64,000 bases of DNA from Noviherbaspirillum galbum (GTDB lineage: Bacteria > Pseudomonadota > Gammaproteobacteria > Burkholderiales > Burkholderiaceae_D), in assembly GCF_010974945.1 (NCBI RefSeq), contig NZ_JAAIVB010000065.1:1-64000 (forward strand). The letters run 5' to 3'. How positions within the stretch are numbered: the stretch's first letter is position 1; each line of letters starts with the position of its first letter. This document shows, piece after piece, positions 52,056 to 61,010 of this stretch. The notes beneath the pieces are model-generated. The model had not been told where the DNA came from, did no database searches, and saw only the letters and a program-made list of their open reading frames with translations. Position numbers and translations under genes: made by a program.

Positions 52056-53954
52056 TCAAAAGCTTACTTCCTCGAGGAGGCGGAGCTTGTCTTCGAAATT
52101 CCAGATGCGGCGGATCGGAATGACATCATAACGCCGCGCCAGCTCGGGCGGAAAGGCGGCATACCGGGCATTGATGCGGATGATGCGGCGGATCGCGTCG
52201 TCGAGTTCCTGCCGGCCGCTGGAACGATGGAAGACGATGTCCTCGACGCTGCCGTCGCTGCGCACGACGACGGTGACCAGGGCGTCGTTCAGCGATTTGT
52301 CGACGGCGGTCTGGGTGTAGTTGAGGCGGCCGGTCCGCTCGATCTTCAGGCGCCAGCCTTCGATGTACATCATCATGCCGACATCCTGCGGCGCCTTGCC
52401 GAGGATGGAACGGCGCGGCGCGTCGGCGCCATCCGGCACGGGTCGGGCGGCCTGCGCGTCCATGCGCGGCGGCTCCGGCCGGCGGAGTTGGTCCAGCGCG
52501 CGGCTGGCGAGGTCGCCGCCCCCGGGAAGGCTGCCGGGCGCATTGCCGCGCTGGGCAGGCATGCCTTGCGCGGGCTGCGCGCCTGCCTGGCCGCCATCCT
52601 TCCCCGGCAGGTCCCTGGCCCGCGCCGCCATGCGATCGGCTTCGCGCTGGCGGGCGGCCTGGGTATCGGCTTGGGCCTGTGATTGTGCTTGCGCCTCTGC
52701 CTGCGCCCGCTGGCGGGCCGCGGCCTCTTCCGCGAGGGTCTGGCGCTGCCGTTCCGCGATTCGCGCCGCCTCTTCCCTGGCTTCCTGCTCGCGCCGTTCG
52801 CGCTGCGCGCTTTCGAGCGCGAGGCGCTGCGCGTCCCGTTGCATTTCTTGCTGCGCCAGTTGCTCGGCGAGCTGGCGCTGGCGCTGCAGCTCGCGTTCCT
52901 GTTCCTGACGTCGCTGGATCTCCGCCTCGGCGAGGCGCTGCGCTTCCACCTGCGCCATGGCCTGCGCTTCCTGGGCCAGTTGCATCGCGCGGCGGCGTTC
53001 GGTTTCCGCCGCGAGGCGAGCGGCCTCGGTCCGCTGTCTCTCGATCTCGCGCTCCCTGCGCGCATGGTCCTCCGCCTCTGCCAGGCGTTGCTCGGCGCGT
53101 TGGCGTTCTTCCATGGCTTGGCGGCGAATGGATTCCTGCTGGCGCTGCTCTTGTTGAATCTGCTCCTGCCTGAGTTGTTCCTGGTTGATCTGCTCGGCGC
53201 GCGCGGCTTCCTGCTCGGCGAACTCCCGCGCTTCCATTGCCTCGCGCCTCGCGCGTTCCGCCCGTTCGGTATCTTCCTTGCGGGAGACTGCCTCGTCTTC
53301 CTGCCGGGGCGCGAATTCGCGGGCCTCCATGACGGGTTCTTCCTTGCTCGCCGGGGCGGGCTGCTGGAGTTCCGGGGCAGGGGCAGGCAGGACGAAGTCC
53401 TTGTCTTTGTCGGGAGCGAGGGCGATTACTGGCGGAGGCGCGCGGCGCGGTGGGCTGGCTGCCTTTCGCCGGACGGCTGCCCGCGGCGGGGCCGCCTTGC
53501 GCGGCGACACGGCGGGCAGCGGAGCCACGGGCGGCGAGGGAAGCGGAGCAGGGGGAGCGATGTCCACCATCCGTAAGCCCGGGTTCGATCGAACGGCGCC
53601 CGGTGTCTCGGGCTTGTCGGATTGCTTGGGTGCCAGGGCGGCAATGGCTGACGTCGGCGGATCCGGCAAGCTTCGCGGCGCGTCGGCCGGCGAAGGTTGA
53701 GCGGCCAGTGGTGGCAGTGGCGGCAGTGAGGGCAGGGGCATCGCGGGCGGCGACAGGGTGACGGACAGGCCCGGCGTGGAGAGCCCGGGCGGGAGCGGCT
53801 TGTCCTTTCCCGGCAGGCCCAGGCCGAGTTCGCCGAAGCGCAGGGACAGCACGGCGCCGTGCAGGGCCAGGGACAGCCAGATCGCTGTCCAGAACCGGCG
53901 CCGCGACCGCTCCTCGATGCTCCTTCCCCCTGGAATCCTTGCCTGAATCATCAA
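52056..53954 (-). CDS. TonB/TolA-like protein with long coiled coil
   Basis: A 632-aa protein. One transmembrane helix (residues about 22-40, FWTAIWLSLALHGAVLSL) is followed by a Pro-rich periplasmic stretch to residue 200, then about 230 residues of charged coiled coil (Arg, Glu, Gln, Ala repeats such as RQEQERELQRQRQLAEQLAQ), and a C-terminal TonB-like domain (GSVEDIVFHRSSGRQELDDA). This mix of TonB and TolA features spans the periplasm. No exbBD genes adjoin. The ATG at 53951 is an alternative start. Confidence 0.8.
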   Translation of the reverse strand: MMIQARIPGGRSIEERSRRRFWTAIWLSLALHGAVLSLRFGELGLGLPGKDKPLPPGLSTPGLSVTLSPPAMPLPSLPPLPPLAAQPSPADAPRSLPDPPTSAIAALAPKQSDKPETPGAVRSNPGLRMVDIAPPAPLPSPPVAPLPAVSPRKAAPPRAAVRRKAASPPRRAPPPVIALAPDKDKDFVLPAPAPELQQPAPASKEEPVMEAREFAPRQEDEAVSRKEDTERAERARREAMEAREFAEQEAARAEQINQEQLRQEQIQQEQRQQESIRRQAMEERQRAEQRLAEAEDHARREREIERQRTEAARLAAETERRRAMQLAQEAQAMAQVEAQRLAEAEIQRRQEQERELQRQRQLAEQLAQQEMQRDAQRLALESAQRERREQEAREEAARIAERQRQTLAEEAAARQRAQAEAQAQSQAQADTQAARQREADRMAARARDLPGKDGGQAGAQPAQGMPAQRGNAPGSLPGGGDLASRALDQLRRPEPPRMDAQAARPVPDGADAPRRSILGKAPQDVGMMMYIEGWRLKIERTGRLNYTQTAVDKSLNDALVTVVVRSDGSVEDIVFHRSSGRQELDDAIRRIIRINARYAAFPPELARRYDVIPIRRIWNFEDKLRLLEEVSF

Positions 53955-54272
53955 ACCCTGCGAAAAAGTCAGCCCTTGCCTTTATACGTGGCCTTGCCAA
54001 TACTCGCGTGCCTGTCATGTCTCGGCATGACGCGTCCGCGGCGGCGCTTCAATAAGGGATCTTATCCGATGCGGCACTGTCCCGGACAGGTTGGCCGGGC
54101 AATCGCGAAAAGAATGCGCGGACATCTTGGAGGATCGGGATCGACTTGGCATACTATCGGTATATGCGGCGCATTCGCGGCTGCTTCCCGGCTTCCGGCG
54201 TTCATCAATGGCGCGTGGCCGGCGGGCAAGCGCATCACCTGTTATTTGCGAGTGGTTCACAACATGCAACCC
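53955..54272. promoter_or_regulatory. Divergent intergenic region
   Basis: 318 bases between the TonB-like gene (-) and a small exported protein gene (+). A frame in phase with the right-hand gene is open through the region but lacks a start signal and its translation is not protein-like, so it is treated as non-coding. Confidence 0.4.
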
Positions 54273-54740
54273 ATGAAACGCGTGATCAGTTCCCTGGCAC
54301 TTCTGCTTGCCTTTTCCGGTCCGGCCTTGGCGCGCGACGGGCTTGAAGCCTTCATCGAAGACGTCAACGTGCGCGCGCAGGTCGACCTGCCCGGGTTTTA
54401 TGCGACCGTCGGCGCGCAGTTCGGCGTGCCGGCAAGCGAGGTTCAGGTTATCCAGCGTTCAGTTTCCGAACCGGGCGTGGCGTTCATGATCTTCCAGTTG
54501 TCGCAGATGTCAGGCAAACCCGTCGACCGCGTCCTGCGTGTCTACGAACATGGGACCGGGGTTGGCAAGGGATGGGGCATGATCGCCAAGGAACTCGGCA
54601 TCAAGCCGGGCTCTTCGGATTTTCATGCGCTCAAGCGCGGTGACCTGGTGTATGGAGAACAGGGGCCGGCAAGGATGAATGCGCGGGGCGGCAAGCCAGG
54701 GCACGGGGCCCACGGGCAGGGCAGGCACGGAGAGAATTAG
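54273..54740 (+). CDS. Small exported hypothetical protein
   Basis: A 155-aa protein with a signal peptide (residues 1-18, MKRVISSLALLLAFSGPA). The mature part is mainly helical (FIEDVNVRAQVDLPGFYATV; QFGVPASEVQVIQRSVSEPG) and then carries a Gly-rich loop VYEHGTGVGKGWGMIAKELG and a tail rich in Gly, His and Arg. No family is recognised with confidence. ATG 54264 is 3 codons upstream and equally possible. Confidence 0.65.
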   Translation: MKRVISSLALLLAFSGPALARDGLEAFIEDVNVRAQVDLPGFYATVGAQFGVPASEVQVIQRSVSEPGVAFMIFQLSQMSGKPVDRVLRVYEHGTGVGKGWGMIAKELGIKPGSSDFHALKRGDLVYGEQGPARMNARGGKPGHGAHGQGRHGEN

Positions 54741-54816
54741 GCTGGCGCGTGGGCGGAAATTTGGAGATGGCCGCCGTGGCGGTTCTTGCGCGGCGACCGA
54801 GCCACGACAAGCCAAA

Positions 54817-55206
54817 TCAAAGCTGCTCGAACACCGCAATCAAGGTTCCGTCATTGCGGCGGTAACCCGGCCGCGGCGCATGGAACCTCCCGCTCGTATC
54901 GACCGCGACATGGATGTCGCGCAGCCTCACCACCTTCCAGCCCGGACTTCCATTTCCCCGGCTCTCGATCCGATAGCACAGCAAGGCAAGCTGGCCTGAA
55001 TGGTTCAGGCCAAGGCCGTGCGGCTCGACGGTAGCCGGTCCATCGCGCAGTCCAAGGCGCAGCACGCGCTTGCCGCGGATGGCCTTGCGTATCGTCGCAT
55101 CGAGCGGAGACAGGCTTCCGGCGCCATGCGGCGCGGGCGTCTTGAAGGCATCCCCGTGCGCCGCTTCCGTTGGCGGCATGGGATCGATTGGCATCGAAGA
55201 GAGCAT
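54817..55206 (-). CDS. WYL-like domain protein without a DNA-binding domain
   Basis: A 129-aa protein from ATG 55206 (ATG 55194 possible). After a 40-residue polar leader, the rest reads like one WYL domain: AIRGKRVLRLGLRDGPATVE, PHGLGLNHSGQLALLCYRIE, VVRLRDIHVAVDTSGRF. WYL domains bind ligands or nucleic acid, usually attached to a helix-turn-helix; none is present here. The gene lies just past the end of the GGDEF/EAL gene on the same strand (86 bases), so it may be in the same transcript. Confidence 0.6.
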   Translation of the reverse strand: MLSSMPIDPMPPTEAAHGDAFKTPAPHGAGSLSPLDATIRKAIRGKRVLRLGLRDGPATVEPHGLGLNHSGQLALLCYRIESRGNGSPGWKVVRLRDIHVAVDTSGRFHAPRPGYRRNDGTLIAVFEQL

Positions 55207-55291
55207 GCCCGCATGGTAATTTTCTTGCTGCCAACTGCATTGACGTTCGTCATGTCTAATGCCGCGGCACGGACGGCGCCTGCGAACGGCG

Positions 55292-57787
55292 TCACAAGGA
55301 CAGGGCGGATTGCGCGATGCCGGCTTCCATGAAGGCTTCGAATTGCGCGGCCGGCACCGGGTCGCTGACGCACGAACCCTGGATTTCGTCGCAGGAGGTA
55401 CTGCGCAGGAAGTGCAGGTGTTCGGTGGTCTCCACGCCTTCTGCAACCACCGACAGCTTCAAGGTATGCGCGAGGTTGATGATGGCTTCGGCAAGGCGCC
55501 ATGGGCTGACGTCGCCGGGATGGATCTGCAGGAATGAGCGATCGAGCTTGAGGCTGTCGAGCGGGAAGCGGCAAAGATAGGCAAGCGACGAATAGCCGGT
55601 GCCGAAGTCGTCGACCGACAGGCGGATGCCGAGCGACTTGAGTTCCGTCAGCAAGGTCGCGGCCATCGCCGGGTCGTCCATCAGCGCGGTCTCTGTGAGC
55701 TCGAGTTCCAGTTGCTGCGGCGGCAGGCCGCTTGCCTGCAAGGCCTGCCTGACGGATTGCATGAGGCGGCGGCTGCGCAGCTGGCGCGCGGACAGGTTGA
55801 CCGACATCTTCACCGCCCGGCCGAACCGCACGCACCAGGCCTGGGCTTGGACGGCCGCCTGCTGCAATACCCAGTGCCCGATGGCGTCGATCATGCCGAT
55901 CTCTTCGGCGAGCGGAATGAATTGGGCCGGCGGCACCTCGCCGAGCACGGGGTGGTGCCAGCGCAGCAAGGCCTCCATGCCGGTCGTTTCCATGGTCCGC
56001 AGATCCACGCGCGGCTGGTAATACACCTCGAACTCGCCGCGTTCGAGCGCATGCCGCAGCGCCGACTGCATGGCCATGCGCGCGCGCGATGCCTCGCCCA
56101 TGTCGGGCGTGTAGAAGCGGAAGCTTCCGCCGCCCGCGGCCTTGGCGCGGTAGAGCGCGATGTCCGCGTTCTGCAGCAGAACGTCGCTGGTCACGCCGTC
56201 CATCGGCGCCATGCTGATGCCGATGGAAGCGCTTGCCTTGACTTCATGTCCCTCGATGATCGCCGGGGCATCGAGGATGCCCACGACGCGTTCCGCGATA
56301 TGCCGCGCCGCGTCGGCGCCTTCGCTGCATTCGGCGAGCACGACGAATTCGTCGCCGCCCAGCCGCGCCACCATGTCGTCGGGACGCAGGCACATCACGA
56401 GGCGGCGCGCGATTTCCTTGAGCAGCTGGTCGCCCGCGCCATGCCCGAGCGAATCGTTGACTTCCTTGAAATCGTCGAGGTCGATGAAGAACACGGCCTG
56501 CACGCTGCCTTCTCGCGCGCCGGAGAGCCGCTGCTCGAGGCAGGTCTGCAGCAGCGCCCGGTTCGGCAGCTCGGTCAGGACGTCGCTGGTCGCCAGGCGT
56601 TCGAGCGCCTTGGCGGTGCGGACCTCGCGCGTGACGTCCCGGCTGACGCCGCGGTAGCCGCGGAATTCGCCCTGCTCGAAGATCGGTTCGCCCGAGACGC
56701 GGATGAAGCGGATCACGCCGGGATAGTCCGGCGAGGTGACGGGATAGACCACGTCCCTGAACGGCTCCCGGCGCGCCGTGGCCGCCATGCAATCCTGGAA
56801 GCCGGGGCTGTTGAGGTCGGCCACGCTGGCTTCGAAACGCGTTCCCAGCAGGCTTTCCGGATCGATGTTCAGGCGCTTGTAGATGCCTTCCGACAGGAAG
56901 CTGAACCGCTGGTCGAGGCCGGTCTCCCAGTACCAGTCGGAGGAAAGCGAGGTCAGGCTGCGGAAACGTTCTTCGCGCCGAGCGAGTTCGCGCTCGGCAT
57001 CGAGCTGGGCGGTGATGTCGCGGGCGACGGAAACGATGCCGATCTTGGCGCCGGTGTCGCGGTCGCGCACGGTCCGCGTGCTGGCGCTCAGCCAGACCCA
57101 GTGCCCCGCCTTGTGCCGGAACCGGATCTTCACCAGACCGCGCTGCCTAGTCGCGGCACCGTTCGCCTGGCTGCGCTCGTCTTCTTGTCCGGCGGGCGGC
57201 GGGCCAAGGTCGTCGGGATGGATGTAGCGGTAGAGATGCGTGCCGATCAGCTCCGCCGGCTCGTATCCGAGGATGTCTCGGTGCGATGGCGAGGCGTACA
57301 CGTACACGTCGCTGGCATCGCTGTGCGAGATCAGGTCGCGCGCGTGTTCCGTCAGGAGCCGGTGCTCGGCTTCGCTGCGCTGGAGCAGCGCCTGGGCTTC
57401 ATGGTGTTCGGTGATGTCGACGATGCTGCCGAAATAGCCGCACAGCGCGCCTTCCGCATCGAAGCGCGGCGCGCCGGTGCCCATCACCCAGCGGGTGCTG
57501 CCGTCGCTGCGCAGGATGCGGTATTCGACCTTGTATTCGCGCTGCGCCGCGCGCGCGCCGCGCACTTCCGCCGCCGCCCCTGGCAGGTCTTCCGGATGGA
57601 TGAAGCGGATCCAGTCGGCGGTCTGTACCCGACCCGCCGCAGCAATCACTTGCCTGGAGGAGGGATCGAGGTAGGTGCAGTAGCCTTCCAGCGTCGCTTC
57701 CCAGACGATCATCTTGGCTTCGTCGGCAAGCCGGCGCACGGTGGCGCGCTCCTGGTTCGATCCGTGCTGGCTGGGGTTTCCGTTCAT
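55292..57787 (-). CDS. PAS-GGDEF-EAL cyclic-di-GMP enzyme
   Basis: An 831-aa protein from ATG 57787. Three PAS modules fill residues about 10-400 (FIHPEDLPGAAAEV; YIHPDDLGPP; DWYWETGLDQRFSFLSE). A GGDEF domain follows, with the intact motif RLGGDEFVVL, so diguanylate cyclase activity is possible. The EAL domain has MEALLRWHHP, DFGTGYSSLAYL and a C-terminal LSVVAEGVET, with the catalytic residues apparently kept, so phosphodiesterase activity is likely. No transmembrane segment: a soluble sensor. The gene is divergent from the PilT-like gene with 170 bases between. Confidence 0.9.
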   Translation of the reverse strand: MNGNPSQHGSNQERATVRRLADEAKMIVWEATLEGYCTYLDPSSRQVIAAAGRVQTADWIRFIHPEDLPGAAAEVRGARAAQREYKVEYRILRSDGSTRWVMGTGAPRFDAEGALCGYFGSIVDITEHHEAQALLQRSEAEHRLLTEHARDLISHSDASDVYVYASPSHRDILGYEPAELIGTHLYRYIHPDDLGPPPAGQEDERSQANGAATRQRGLVKIRFRHKAGHWVWLSASTRTVRDRDTGAKIGIVSVARDITAQLDAERELARREERFRSLTSLSSDWYWETGLDQRFSFLSEGIYKRLNIDPESLLGTRFEASVADLNSPGFQDCMAATARREPFRDVVYPVTSPDYPGVIRFIRVSGEPIFEQGEFRGYRGVSRDVTREVRTAKALERLATSDVLTELPNRALLQTCLEQRLSGAREGSVQAVFFIDLDDFKEVNDSLGHGAGDQLLKEIARRLVMCLRPDDMVARLGGDEFVVLAECSEGADAARHIAERVVGILDAPAIIEGHEVKASASIGISMAPMDGVTSDVLLQNADIALYRAKAAGGGSFRFYTPDMGEASRARMAMQSALRHALERGEFEVYYQPRVDLRTMETTGMEALLRWHHPVLGEVPPAQFIPLAEEIGMIDAIGHWVLQQAAVQAQAWCVRFGRAVKMSVNLSARQLRSRRLMQSVRQALQASGLPPQQLELELTETALMDDPAMAATLLTELKSLGIRLSVDDFGTGYSSLAYLCRFPLDSLKLDRSFLQIHPGDVSPWRLAEAIINLAHTLKLSVVAEGVETTEHLHFLRSTSCDEIQGSCVSDPVPAAQFEAFMEAGIAQSALSL

Positions 57788-57957
57788 GATGGAAGACTTC
57801 GGCGTATGTCGCGGCGCAAAGCCAAGATATACCAAGTGACGTTTCCGCTTGTCAAATAAATCTGCGCGTACCCTTCCCCGGCTCCGCTTGCTGCCCTGCG
57901 CCACGGCATGGAACCTGCCGCCTGCGTCCCCGCACAAAGCAGATTTTGTTATCGAGC

Positions 57958-59133
57958 ATGCATCAGATCCGCGAGTGCGACGGCGCGCACGGCACATCCT
58001 CCGCCGCAAATCCAGGCCAATGCGCCTCGCTGACGCGGTTCCTCGTCGAACTGCTGGACGGACCCGGCGGCTTCACCGACATCTTCCTCGAGTCCGGCAT
58101 GCCGGTCATGCTGCGGCAGGCGCCCGGCTGCTGGGTCGCGGCCGAACACGGCGGCGTGCCGTGCATTCCCGGGCACGACCAGATCGAGCGCTTCCTGCAT
58201 GGCCTCCTGCGCGACGGCGATCATCATCCGGGGCAGGGCGGCAGCCAGCCCCGCTGGGTGGCGGAACTCGCCCGGCAGGGCACCGTCCGCCGTGCCGCCG
58301 TGCTCTCCGAACTCATCGACGGCCGCTGGGTATCGCATCGCCTGCGCTGCACGGTGCAGCGCCAGCGCATGGGAGCGGCGTTCGGCGTTGTACTGCGTCC
58401 CGTGCGGACCGTCCCGTCATCGCTGGAGGCGCTGGGCCTGCCGGCGTCGGCCGGGCACCTGCTGGCCGCGACCTCGCGAGGACTGTTGCTGGTCACCGGT
58501 CCCGCCGCCGCCGGAAAGAGCACCACACTCGCGGCGATGCTGTCCGCGCTGGTCGCGCGGCGCCGCATCCATGTCCTGACCCTTGAACAGCCGGTCGAAT
58601 TCCTGCATCCGCGCCATGCCGGCATGGTCAGCCATCGCGAGGTGGGGACCGACGTGGACAGCATCGCGGAAGGCATACGGCAAGCCCAGCGCTGCATGCC
58701 GGACGCGATGCTGATCGGCGAACTGGAAACGGAGGAGGCGATGCGGGAGGCCTTGCACGCCGCCGCGTCGGGCCTGCTGGTGCTGGCCTCAGTGCGCGCG
58801 CAGGATCCGCTGGCGGGCATCGGCAGGATGCGAGACGCGCTGCCCGCGCCGGTCCAGCGCAAGCTGCTGGCCGCATCCCTGGCGGGCGTGATCTGCCAGC
58901 GGCTGGTGCCGGCGCGGGACGCCGGCGGAGCAGTCCGGCTCGACCTGCAATCGAAGGTGATCGATTGTCGCCATCCGGAACTGGCGGCGGGCATCGGCGC
59001 CGCGAGCGACGAAAAGTTCGCGGCGCTGGCGCGGTTGCTGCCTCTCCTCGGCGATGCCGTCGAGACGAAGCCGGTAACGGCCGGTCTCGCCGACGCACGG
59101 ACGGAAGCGTCCATGCCGGCTGGGCTGGCTTAA
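57958..59133 (+). CDS. Divergent PilT/GspE-like ATPase
   Basis: A 391-aa protein whose second half is a type IV pilus/type II secretion-like ATPase. Walker A is GPAAAGKSTT at 181-190. The Asp box, normally EDPVE, reads EQPVE (Q211), the Walker B box is MLIGELE (251-257), and the His box, normally STLHTxxA, reads ASVRAQDP, with Arg280 where the His would be. The N-terminal 150 residues keep a weak PilT-like PAS fold (GGFTDIFLESGMPVMLRQAP). No pilus genes adjoin. ATP binding is likely, but normal retraction-motor activity is doubtful. ATG 57958 was preferred to a TTG four codons earlier. Confidence 0.75.
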   Translation: MHQIRECDGAHGTSSAANPGQCASLTRFLVELLDGPGGFTDIFLESGMPVMLRQAPGCWVAAEHGGVPCIPGHDQIERFLHGLLRDGDHHPGQGGSQPRWVAELARQGTVRRAAVLSELIDGRWVSHRLRCTVQRQRMGAAFGVVLRPVRTVPSSLEALGLPASAGHLLAATSRGLLLVTGPAAAGKSTTLAAMLSALVARRRIHVLTLEQPVEFLHPRHAGMVSHREVGTDVDSIAEGIRQAQRCMPDAMLIGELETEEAMREALHAAASGLLVLASVRAQDPLAGIGRMRDALPAPVQRKLLAASLAGVICQRLVPARDAGGAVRLDLQSKVIDCRHPELAAGIGAASDEKFAALARLLPLLGDAVETKPVTAGLADARTEASMPAGLA

Positions 59134-59154
59134 CCGAGAGTTTTTCTTGCCACG

Positions 59155-59177
59155 AAAGTTATTTAATTAACAACTTT
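59155..59177. promoter_or_regulatory. AT-rich imperfect palindrome
   Basis: aaagtt (59155-59160) and aacttt (59172-59177) flank an AT-rich core containing ttaatta. The element lies between the PilT-like gene and the winged-helix gene. It may be an operator of that regulator or part of a terminator; a T-run (tttttc, 59141-59146) is upstream of it. Confidence 0.35.
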
Positions 59178-59245
59178 AATACAGGTTGCTGGAAGTTGCC
59201 CGAGTGCAGACTCTTACGGGCTACGACAAGCCCGAGGGAGAGAAA

Positions 59246-60121
59246 GTGCATATCAACCTGAAAATCATAGGAAAACAATTGTTCCGCCGCCTGTTCGAAG
59301 AGAGCAAGAAAGAGGACTCCGCCTTTCCAAGGAAATTCAGGCGCGACGAGCTCGAATGGAAGCTCACCTACACCACCACCGACCTGACCGTGAGCGACCT
59401 CCTGTGCTGCGAGGACGTGCCCTCCGCGCTGCTGATCGAGGCGCGCAACACCGCGATGATCAGCAAGATCCAGACATTGGAGGAGGAACTGGTGTCCTTC
59501 CTGCGGCGCAATTCCGAGCTTTCCTGCACGCTCGCGCCGGTCATCTTCGTCTTCCAGTCGCATGAATCCATCGGCGACACCCTCGACTTCCCGGAGTTCA
59601 TTTCCGACTGGGTGTTCTGGCCCGTGCCAGTGGAAGACTTGTCGCGCCGTATCCTGTCGGCGTTCCTGCGCAAGCGCATCCTCAAGGGGTTGGTGCGCTT
59701 CGGTGCGGTGACCCTGATTCCCGAGACGCGGTCGATCGGTTACAACGACCAGTCGCTGCGCCTGACACCCACCGAATACACGCTGGCCGAAGCCTTCCTG
59801 CGCAAGATGGGCACGGTGATTCCGTTCAAGGACCTGGTGATGCTGTTCCAGGCAGCGGGCAAGTCCACCTCGCCCAACAACATCCGCGTCGCCATCTTCC
59901 AGCTCAGGTCGAAGCTCGAGGCCTTGACGCGATCCCGCATCACGCTGCTCAACGTCTACAAGCAGGGTTACTGCCTGCGGCAGGCCATCCGCCGCAACAC
60001 CGAGGACTATGCCTTGTCGGTGCTCGCCCGCGAAGCCCCTCTCATTCGTGCCAGCAAGTCAGCCGATGCCGGTCCATGTTCCTCGCTGTTCTCGGACGAG
60101 CTCGAGGAACCGATGGATTGA
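59246..60121 (+). CDS. Winged-helix regulator with degenerate receiver domain
   Basis: A 291-aa protein from GTG 59246 (GAGGGAG upstream). Residues about 30-150 have the length and order of a receiver domain, but the acidic pocket is not visible and the usual KP pair reads WP (VFWPVPVEDLSRRI). Residues 160-255 form an OmpR-type winged helix (SLRLTPTEYTLAEAFLRKMG; SPNNIRVAIFQLRSKLEALT; LLNVYKQGYCL). So it is likely a phosphorylation-independent transcription factor. It follows the PilT-like gene by 112 bases and may regulate its surroundings. Confidence 0.75.
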   Translation: MHINLKIIGKQLFRRLFEESKKEDSAFPRKFRRDELEWKLTYTTTDLTVSDLLCCEDVPSALLIEARNTAMISKIQTLEEELVSFLRRNSELSCTLAPVIFVFQSHESIGDTLDFPEFISDWVFWPVPVEDLSRRILSAFLRKRILKGLVRFGAVTLIPETRSIGYNDQSLRLTPTEYTLAEAFLRKMGTVIPFKDLVMLFQAAGKSTSPNNIRVAIFQLRSKLEALTRSRITLLNVYKQGYCLRQAIRRNTEDYALSVLAREAPLIRASKSADAGPCSSLFSDELEEPMD

Positions 60122-60177
60122 GAGGGGATCGGGCAGGGAGGGAATGGACGCCGGGCGGCAGCCCGGCGAAACGAAGA

Positions 60178-60429
60178 TCAGTCGAGCAGGCGCGCCTTGG
60201 GGCGGCCAAGTCCGCGAACACTGACGCGCTGCGCCGAGCGCGTCAGCTTGCGGGACATCGCGATGTATTCATCCACCGCTTCCTCGAAGGCATCGACGCG
60301 CTCTTCCGTCGTCGCGCCGTAGAACACCACGATATCGTCGATGCCGGCGATGCGGCCGACGAAGAGCTTGTCGACGTTGTCATAGTCGACGGTGGCGGCA
60401 TAGCCGCGGTAGGTGAAGGGCTTGTTCAT
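60178..60429 (-). CDS. HicB-like antitoxin
   Basis: An 83-aa protein from ATG 60429 that overlaps the stop of the upstream gene by 4 bases. FTYRGYAATVDYDNVDKLFV, then GRIAGIDDIVVFYGATTEER and AVDEYIAM follow the HicB partial RNase H-like fold. The C-terminal tail (RKLTRSAQRVSVRGLGRPKA) is short and basic and may bind DNA; a full helix-turn-helix is not evident. It is the second gene of a HicA-HicB pair. Confidence 0.75.
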   Translation of the reverse strand: MNKPFTYRGYAATVDYDNVDKLFVGRIAGIDDIVVFYGATTEERVDAFEEAVDEYIAMSRKLTRSAQRVSVRGLGRPKARLLD

Positions 60430-60668
60430 GGCGCGATCCCCGCGGCGATGAGGAACTCGCGCACGAAGCGCAGATGGTTGTAGGGAGCCTTGCCTCCCTG
60501 GGGAGGACGCTTGAAATCGGCCCGCTTGTCGTTGAGCAGGAAAGCGACGCGGCCCTTGCGGCCCTCCACGCGGCGCGCTCCCAATCCGATCAGGAGCGAC
60601 TCGACATCCGGCCAGGCGACGGCGGCGGACTTGGGGTCGTTGAATATGGCAATCAGCATGTCTTTCAT
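60426..60668 (-). CDS. HicA-like toxin (altered catalytic region)
   Basis: An 80-aa protein from ATG 60668. Layout is that of HicA dsRNA-binding-fold mRNA interferases: VAWPDVESLLIGLGARRVEG, then RKGRVAFLLNDKRADFKRPP and NHLRFVREFLIAAGI. In the group it most resembles, a conserved His lies in FHRPHP; here this reads FKRPPQ, so the expected catalytic His is absent, though H63 (NHLRF) is close. It may be an inactive or differently acting toxin. Coupled to the downstream hicB-like gene by a 4-base overlap. Confidence 0.7.
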   Translation of the reverse strand: MKDMLIAIFNDPKSAAVAWPDVESLLIGLGARRVEGRKGRVAFLLNDKRADFKRPPQGGKAPYNHLRFVREFLIAAGIAP

Positions 60669-61010
60669 TCTTGGGCAAATTGAGTAAGGCGAATGTCCTC
60701 GCGCTCCGGGAATCGGCGACCTGTCCGCCCTGGGCCAGGCCGGCACATCGGGGCATCCATGCATGGTGACGCAAACATTCCGCGCATTGCAGGCATTCGA
60801 CCCGGAGGCTGCTTTCCGGAACTTTATTAGCTCGGGTGCGTTGGCCTTAATGTTCGTGGCCCGGTGCCGGGATATGGGCGTCAATACAAGCTATGCCTGC
60901 GGCGCCTGGCGGTGCACCTTCCTCCTCGATGCCGGGCGCTAGAGCTAAATGCCAAATCAAGGGCGAACGTTCACTCTTTTAATATCAATTTCACCATTCA
61001 TACCCTACAC
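60669..61010. promoter_or_regulatory. Divergent region between the HicAB-like pair and a histidine kinase
   Basis: 342 bases without a convincing gene. The right end, around 60970-61010, is AT-rich (tcttttaatatcaatttcacc) and may hold the promoter of the sensor kinase; the left end should hold that of the toxin-antitoxin pair. Confidence 0.35.

Noticed and set aside
52126-54018. A 630-codon minus-strand frame overlapping the TonB-like gene in another phase
   Set aside because: Translation is Arg/Ala/Gly low complexity; the alternative frame has a transmembrane helix, coiled coil and TonB-like domain.
55712-57859. A 715-codon plus-strand open frame opposite the GGDEF/EAL gene
   Set aside because: It is the antisense shadow of a strongly recognisable PAS-GGDEF-EAL gene in GC-rich DNA; its translation is His/Arg/Gly-rich and matches no domain.
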